Source of the DNA: Pseudomonadota bacterium
GTDB taxonomy: Bacteria; Pseudomonadota; Gammaproteobacteria; Burkholderiales; SG8-39
NCBI GenBank assembly: GCA_003242425.1
Contig: QGUL01000017.1
Span: forward strand, 1 to 11,974
Direction of reading: 5' to 3'
DNA length: 11,974 bases
The notes beneath the pieces were generated by a model. That model did no database searches and was not told the origin of the DNA. It saw only the letters and a list, made by a program, of their open reading frames with translations. This document shows, piece by piece, positions 7,632-11,974 of this stretch. Made by a program: the position numbers and the translations under genes. How positions within the stretch are numbered: position 1 is the first letter of the stretch; every line of letters starts with the position of its first letter.

Positions 7632-7769
7632 ATTGCCGCGGGCGTGCCCGGGGCGCAGGACCCGGCGCGCCGAAGCGCCGATATCGCGGCCTAAAGTCGC
7701 GTTAATCCACGGCTTTGCCGGACCTGCCGGCGCGAATAATGGCGCCGTCCCGAAGAATATCTACGGCGC
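7632..7769 (+). promoter_or_regulatory. flhB upstream region, promoter expected but not resolved
   Basis: These 138 bases between the terminator and flhB must hold the flhBA promoter if the terminator works. Visible elements are TAAAGTCG (7692-7699), close to a sigma-28 -35 box but without a matching GCCGATAA at the right distance. There is also GCGCGAATAAT (7730-7740), which recurs upstream of flhF, and an inverted repeat CGGCGC (7728-7733) / GCGCCG (7742-7747). No convincing sigma-70 or sigma-54 pair was found. flhB also lacks a clear Shine-Dalgarno sequence. Confidence 0.4.
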
Positions 7770-8927
7770 ATGGCCGCAGAAGACAGCGATCAGGAAAAGA
7801 CGCTACCAGCCACGCCAAGACGGCTGGAACAGGCGCGTGAGGAAGGGCAGGTTGCGCGCTCGCGCGAACTCGGCGCGTGCGCGGTCGTGCTCGCCGGTGC
7901 CGCGCTCGCCTGGGGCGCGGGTGCGGCGGGCATCGAATACTGCGAGCGGCTGCTGCGCGAGGGCCTCATGCTCGACCGCGAGGCGGTGCTCGGCACCGCG
8001 TCCGTGGGCGAACGCTTCCTGTCGCTCGGCGTTCAGGCCTTCGTGGGCCTGCTGCCCCTGCTGGTGGTGGTCTGTGCGGTGGCGGTGCTGTCCTCGCTGC
8101 TCGTCGGCGGTTGGCTGTTCTCTCCCAAAGCCTTCCGGTTCGACTTCGGCCGGATGAGCCCCTTGAAGGGCTTCAAGCGCATCTTCTCCGTGGAGGGACT
8201 GGCCGAACTGTTCAAGGCCATCGCCAAGGCGGTGTTCGTCGGTTCGATCGGCGGCCTGTTCCTGTGGCTTTACCGCGAGGAAATGCTCGCGCTGTCCGGG
8301 CTCGATCCCAAGCTGGGACTCGCCGAACTGGGCGGCATGGTGCAGCGCGCGCTGCTTGCACTCGCCGCCGCGCTGGCGCTCATCGCCATGATCGACGTAC
8401 CGCTGGTGCTGTGGCGCCATTACAAGTCGCTGCGCATGAGCCTCGAGGAGGTCAAGCGCGAACTGAAGGAGTCCGAAGGCGATCCGCAGCTCAAGGCGCG
8501 CATCCGCAGCCAGCAGCGCGAAATCGCCCGTAAACGCATGATCCCCGAGGTTCCAAAGGCCGACGTGGTGGTCACCAACCCGACGCACTACGCGGTGGCG
8601 CTGGCCTACAACGAAGCCTCCGACGGCGCGCCACGCGTCGTCGCCAAGGGTCGCGGCGAAGTCGCGCTCAAGATCCGCAGCCTCGCCGCCGAGCACGAAG
8701 TGCCGATCCTCGAGGCGCCGCCGCTCGCCCGCGCGCTCTACGCGAGCTGCGACCTCGACGACGAAATCCCGCCAGCGCTGTACCACACCGTGGCGCGGGT
8801 GCTCGCCTATGTCTATCAGCTGCGCCGTTACCGCACTTACGGCGGTGCGTATCCGCAGCAACCGCAGGATCTGGAAGTGCCGCCGGAGATGGACCCGGGC
8901 ACGCACGACGAAGGTGAACAACGATGA
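7770..8927 (+). CDS. flhB: Flagellar type III export protein FlhB
   Basis: FlhB is the substrate-specificity switch of the flagellar export gate; it cleaves itself at NPTH when hook length is reached. The 385-residue product (E. coli 382) has a family-typical N-terminus, AEDSDQEKTLPATPRRLEQAREEGQVARS, which fixes the start at 7770. Hydrophobic segments lie at about 36-55, 88-113, 146-168 and 190-215. A cytoplasmic domain carries the autocleavage motif NPTH at 270-273 within VVVTNPTHYAVAL, matching E. coli Asn269. The C-terminal tail after about 355 is short and acidic. It overlaps flhA by 4 bp (ATGA), so the two are translationally coupled. No truncation or missing key residue is seen. Confidence 0.96.
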   Translation: MAAEDSDQEKTLPATPRRLEQAREEGQVARSRELGACAVVLAGAALAWGAGAAGIEYCERLLREGLMLDREAVLGTASVGERFLSLGVQAFVGLLPLLVVVCAVAVLSSLLVGGWLFSPKAFRFDFGRMSPLKGFKRIFSVEGLAELFKAIAKAVFVGSIGGLFLWLYREEMLALSGLDPKLGLAELGGMVQRALLALAAALALIAMIDVPLVLWRHYKSLRMSLEEVKRELKESEGDPQLKARIRSQQREIARKRMIPEVPKADVVVTNPTHYAVALAYNEASDGAPRVVAKGRGEVALKIRSLAAEHEVPILEAPPLARALYASCDLDDEIPPALYHTVARVLAYVYQLRRYRTYGGAYPQQPQDLEVPPEMDPGTHDEGEQR

Positions 8928-11002
8928 ATGCCGCAGTGTTGAACGGATTGTTCGGGAACGGACAGCTCAAGGCGCTGGCGGGGCCGTTGCTCATCGTGAT
9001 GATCCTCGCGATGATGATCCTGCCGCTGCCGCCGCTGGTGCTCGACCTGCTGTTCACCTTCAACATCGCGCTGGCGCTGGTGGTGCTGCTCACGGCCATG
9101 TACACCACCAAGCCGCTCGATTTCGCGGCCTTTCCGACCATCCTGCTGCTCACCACGCTGTTGCGGCTGTCGCTCAACGTCGCCTCCACGCGGGTCGTGC
9201 TGCTGGAGGGCCATACCGGTCCGGACGCGGCAGGCAAGGTGATCGAGGCCTTCGGCCACTTCCTGGTGGGCGGCAACTTCGCCGTAGGTCTGGTGGTGTT
9301 CATCATCCTGGTGGTGATCAATTTCGTCGTCATCACCAAGGGCGCGGGACGCATCGCCGAGGTGAGCGCGCGCTTCACACTCGATGCCATGCCCGGCAAG
9401 CAGATGGCCATCGATGCCGATCTCAACGCCGGCCTGATCGGCGAAGCCGAAGCGCGCCGGCGCCGTGCCGAGATCGCACAGGAAGCCGAGTTCTACGGCT
9501 CCATGGACGGTGCCTCGAAATTCGTGCGCGGCGACGCGATCGCCGGCATCCTGATTCTGTTCATCAACATCATCGGCGGCCTGGCGGTGGGGGTGCTGCA
9601 GCACGGTCTGTCGCTCGGCGAAGCGGTCGACAATTACGTGCTGCTGACCGTCGGCGACGGCCTGGTGGCGCAGATTCCCGCGCTCATCATTTCCACCTCC
9701 GCGGGTCTGGTTGTGAGCCGTGTCGACACCGGCGCGGATCTCGGCGAACAGGTGCTGAGCCAGCTCTTCGCGCGCGGCCATGTGCTCAATCTCGCCGCCG
9801 GTGTGCTGTTCCTGCTCGGACTCATCCCCGGCATGCCGCACGTGGCATTCATTTCGCTCGGCATCGCAATCGCGGGACTCGCGTACTGGCTCAAGCTCCG
9901 TCAGCGGCAGGCGCCGCAGGCGGCGGTCGAACCTGAGCCCGCGCCTCAGCCCGAGACGGCGCAGGAAGCGAGCTGGGACGACATCGTGCCCGTGGACACC
10001 CTCGGCCTCGAAGTCGGCTACCGTCTCATCCCGCTCGTGGACAAGGCCCAGGACGGCGAGCTGCTGCGCCGTATCAAGGCCATCCGCAAGAAGTTTGCGC
10101 AGGAGATCGGTTTCCTGCCGCCGGCGGTGCACATCCGCGACAACCTCGAGCTCAAGCCCGCCGGCTATCGCATCACCTTGAAGGGCGTGGTCATCGGCGA
10201 GGCCGAAGCCTTCCCCGGCCAGTTCCTCGCCATCAATCCCGGCCGCGCCACCACCCCGCTGCCGGGCGCGCCGACCCAGGATCCGGCCTTCGGCCTGCCG
10301 GCGATCTGGATCGACGCGACGCAACGCGACCGCGCGGTGGCGGCAGGCTATACGGTGGTCGACGCCAGCACGGTGGTCGCGACGCATCTGTCGCACCTGG
10401 TCACGCAGAACGCCGCGGCGCTGCTGGGCCGCGCGGAGCTGCAGCAGCTCATCGACCACTTCTCGCGCAGCACGCCGAAACTGCTCGACGATCTGGTGCC
10501 GAAGCTCATACCGCTGTCGACGCTGCAGAAGGTGCTGCAGAACCTGCTCGCCGAAGGGGTGCACATCCGCGATCTGCGCACCATCATCGAGACGCTCACC
10601 GATCATGCCGCGCGCACCCAGGATGCGAGCGAGCTGACGAGCGCAGTGCGCGTGGCGCTCGGCGCCTCGATCGTGCAGCAGATCTACGGTTCGGCGCCGG
10701 AGTTGAACGTGATCGTCATCGAGCCGGAGCTGGAGAAGGTGCTCAATCAGGCCCTGAGCGCCGAGGGCTTCGGCCTCGAACCCGGCTTGGCCGAGACGCT
10801 GTTGCGCGAAGCGGGCGCCGCGGTGCGCCGTCAGGAGGCGCTCGGTCAGCCCGCCGCGCTGCTGGTGCCCGACCGCATGCGGCCGCAGCTTTCGCGTCTG
10901 CTGCGCCGCGCGCTGCCGCAATTGCGCGTGCTCGCGCATGCCGAGATCCCGGACAACCGCAGCGTGCGCGTCAGCACCGTGCTCGGCGCGGTGCCGGCTT
11001 AG
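8924..11002 (+). CDS. flhA: Flagellar type III export protein FlhA
   Basis: FlhA is the large export-gate protein that uses the proton motive force and docks chaperone-substrate complexes. The 692-residue product matches E. coli FlhA in length (692). The N-terminal half has about eight hydrophobic segments within 20-324. It contains the FHIPEP-family signature around LLRLSLNVASTRVVLLEG (79-96) and the cytoplasmic loop with MPGKQMAIDADLNAGLI (156-172). SKFVRGDAIAG (198-208) carries Asp204, which I take to match the conserved Asp208 of enteric FlhA. A Pro/Ala/Glu-rich linker (328-350) leads to the cytoplasmic domain (about 350-692), with motifs VGYRLIPLVD and EIGFLPPAVHIRDNL. AAGGTGA (8911-8917) six bases before ATG 8924 supports the start. 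The gene is intact. Confidence 0.97.
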   Translation: MNAAVLNGLFGNGQLKALAGPLLIVMILAMMILPLPPLVLDLLFTFNIALALVVLLTAMYTTKPLDFAAFPTILLLTTLLRLSLNVASTRVVLLEGHTGPDAAGKVIEAFGHFLVGGNFAVGLVVFIILVVINFVVITKGAGRIAEVSARFTLDAMPGKQMAIDADLNAGLIGEAEARRRRAEIAQEAEFYGSMDGASKFVRGDAIAGILILFINIIGGLAVGVLQHGLSLGEAVDNYVLLTVGDGLVAQIPALIISTSAGLVVSRVDTGADLGEQVLSQLFARGHVLNLAAGVLFLLGLIPGMPHVAFISLGIAIAGLAYWLKLRQRQAPQAAVEPEPAPQPETAQEASWDDIVPVDTLGLEVGYRLIPLVDKAQDGELLRRIKAIRKKFAQEIGFLPPAVHIRDNLELKPAGYRITLKGVVIGEAEAFPGQFLAINPGRATTPLPGAPTQDPAFGLPAIWIDATQRDRAVAAGYTVVDASTVVATHLSHLVTQNAAALLGRAELQQLIDHFSRSTPKLLDDLVPKLIPLSTLQKVLQNLLAEGVHIRDLRTIIETLTDHAARTQDASELTSAVRVALGASIVQQIYGSAPELNVIVIEPELEKVLNQALSAEGFGLEPGLAETLLREAGAAVRRQEALGQPAALLVPDRMRPQLSRLLRRALPQLRVLAHAEIPDNRSVRVSTVLGAVPA

Positions 11003-11040
11003 CGCCGTACCGCTACCGCACAACGGCTGCGGTTCGGCGC
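11002..11040 (+). other. Imperfect 39-nt hairpin at the flhA stop codon
   Basis: GCGCCG (11002-11007) pairs with CGGCGC (11035-11040). After a T-T mismatch, ACCGC (11009-11013) pairs with GCGGT (11029-11033), and CCG (11016-11018) pairs with CGG (11024-11026). No T-run follows, so this is not an ordinary intrinsic terminator. It could stabilise the flhBA transcript end or aid factor-dependent termination. Confidence 0.55.
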
Positions 11041-11182
11041 GCCGCGTTGCCGCATGCCGTCACGCGTCATCGCCGTTTCCGCATTCATCGTCCGAAGCGC
11101 AATTTGCGAAACAGCGGCCGTCCCTTCGCTCATATCCGGCGATCGTTCGGCGCGCAAGCGCGAATAATCCGATCATGACCGG

Positions 11183-11198
11183 TGGTATGCACGATGCG
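11183..11198 (+). promoter_or_regulatory. Candidate sigma-54-like promoter upstream of flhF
   Basis: TGGTATGCACGATGCG has the invariant GG-N10-GC spacing of RpoN promoters and matches 8 of the 12 defined positions of TGGCACG-N4-TTGCA. It lies 32 bp before the flhF start. flhF is RpoN-controlled in pseudomonads, which makes the site plausible, but the match is imperfect and no activator site was identified. Confidence 0.3.
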
Positions 11199-11230
11199 TA
11201 TGCATGCCGCAGCGAAAAATCGAGGTAGGC

Positions 11231-11974
11231 ATGAAGGTCAAACGATTTCACGGTGCGAATTCACGCGAGGTGCTGAGACAGGTGCGCCAGGCGCTGGGCC
11301 CGGACGCGATCATCCTGTCGAACCGCAACGTGCCCACGGGCGTCGAGATACTTGCCGTCGCCGAGCGGGACATGGCGAGCATCGTCGGTATGCAGACGAT
11401 GCCCGCGTCGCAAGCGGTGGATGAGGAAGAGCTCGAGGTGCGCAGGGTGCTGTTCGAAGGCAAGAACGAGAGCACCAAGCGCCGCGTCAACCACGAGCTG
11501 CCGATCGGCTCCTCGCGCGCATCGGCGGACAAGGCTGCCGCAGGGCGCGCCGCCGGGCGGCCGGCCGCGTCCGAATCGCAGCTTCATGCCGAGCGGGCCG
11601 ACGCCGAGCTGGTGGCCGAACTGAAATCGCTGCGCGCCGAGTTCCAGCAGAAAGTGGAAATGCTCATGCGTGCGGCCCAGGCGCAGAAGGCGCTGGCCGA
11701 CCGCAATCTGGCGGCCGAGAACGCGCGCCTCGCCGCGGAGATCGGCACGCTGCGCAAACTCGTCGAGCGCGAGCTGGGCGGGCTGGCCTGGAGCGAAATG
11801 ACGCGCCAGCGTCCGGCACGCGCCGAAGCGGTACGCCGCGGCCTGAACGCAGGCTTCAGCCCCGCGCTGGCGCGCGAACTGGGCGATGCGGTACCGGCGG
11901 AAGTGACCGAACGCAAAGTGCCGAAGTGGCTCGCGGCAACGCTCGAACAGCGGCTCGTGGTCGCCGATATGGAC
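11231..11974 (+). CDS. flhF: Flagellar biosynthesis GTPase FlhF (3' truncated by window edge)
   Basis: FlhF is an SRP-family GTPase that sets the place and number of flagella, usually at the pole, together with the ATPase FlhG/FleN. The frame is open for 248 codons to the window end. It begins MKVKRFHGANSREVLRQVR followed by LGPDAIILSNR (22-32), the hallmark FlhF N-terminus. A variable Ala/Arg/Ser-rich stretch covers about 76-117. A heptad-like coiled coil follows at about 118-182, and then ELGGLAWSEM (181-190) leads into the helical N domain (about 190-248, with LNAGFSPALARELG). The GTPase P-loop lies beyond the right edge. A GAGGTAGG tract (11222-11229) just before ATG 11231 supports the start. 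It is separated from flhA by 228 bp, so it may have its own promoter. flhG/fleN would be the usual next gene. Confidence 0.95.
   Translation, partial: MKVKRFHGANSREVLRQVRQALGPDAIILSNRNVPTGVEILAVAERDMASIVGMQTMPASQAVDEEELEVRRVLFEGKNESTKRRVNHELPIGSSRASADKAAAGRAAGRPAASESQLHAERADAELVAELKSLRAEFQQKVEMLMRAAQAQKALADRNLAAENARLAAEIGTLRKLVERELGGLAWSEMTRQRPARAEAVRRGLNAGFSPALARELGDAVPAEVTERKVPKWLAATLEQRLVVADMD

Noticed and set aside
7692..7720. sigma-28 promoter (TAAAGTCG then GCCG) upstream of flhB
   Set aside because: With the usual 11-base spacer the -10 reads GGCTTTGC rather than GCCGATAA, and the nearest GCCG is six bases too far.
8837..11023. Long minus-strand open frame (728 codons) opposite flhA
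   Set aside because: This is the same GC-skew shadow. It tracks the flhA coding region almost exactly and shows no recognisable domain.
10938..11228. 96-codon frame spanning the flhA-flhF gap
   Set aside because: It begins inside flhA, has no ribosome binding site or motif, and its composition looks like noncoding sequence.

Overview
The window is a GC-rich, fully plus-strand flagellar motility and chemotaxis locus. It is nearly wall to wall with genes, and no RNA gene, insertion sequence, phage gene or CRISPR array was found. Gene order is motA (cut by the left edge), motB, cheV, cheY, cheZ, cheA (reading frame broken), a methyl-accepting chemotaxis protein gene, then flhB, flhA and flhF (cut by the right edge). 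The presence of CheZ and CheV, high GC, and the run into flhB-flhA-flhF suggest a polarly flagellated proteobacterium. A betaproteobacterium of the Rhodocyclales type (Azoarcus/Thauera-like) is my best guess from gene order and protein style. That assignment is inference, not a database result.

Region 1 (1-7631) looks like one transcription unit. The gaps are 12 to 33 bp, cheV and cheY overlap by 8 bp, and a textbook rho-independent terminator closes the unit at 7603-7631. It encodes the stator (MotA/MotB), a CheW-receiver coupling protein (CheV), the motor-binding response regulator (CheY), its phosphatase (CheZ), the histidine kinase (CheA) and one transmembrane receptor. No cheW, cheR, cheB or cheD is in the window.

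Region 2 (7632-11002) is a second unit. A 197-bp gap carrying the terminator is followed by flhB and flhA, which overlap by 4 bp and encode the export gate of the flagellar type III secretion system. Region 3 (11003-11974) is a 228-bp gap with a candidate sigma-54-like site, followed by the N-terminal 248 codons of flhF, the SRP-type GTPase that sets flagellar position and number.

The receptor, CheA, CheV, CheY and CheZ form the signal path to the switch. MotAB powers rotation, FlhA/FlhB export the filament and hook parts, and FlhF places the organelle. I found no wholly new system. Two things stand out. The cheA frame breaks exactly inside the ATP-binding F box, where two bases appear to be missing relative to the family motif. 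The N-terminus of CheZ carries four copies of an acidic EDLEALF-type motif that resembles the CheY-binding peptides of FliM and of CheZ's own C-terminus.
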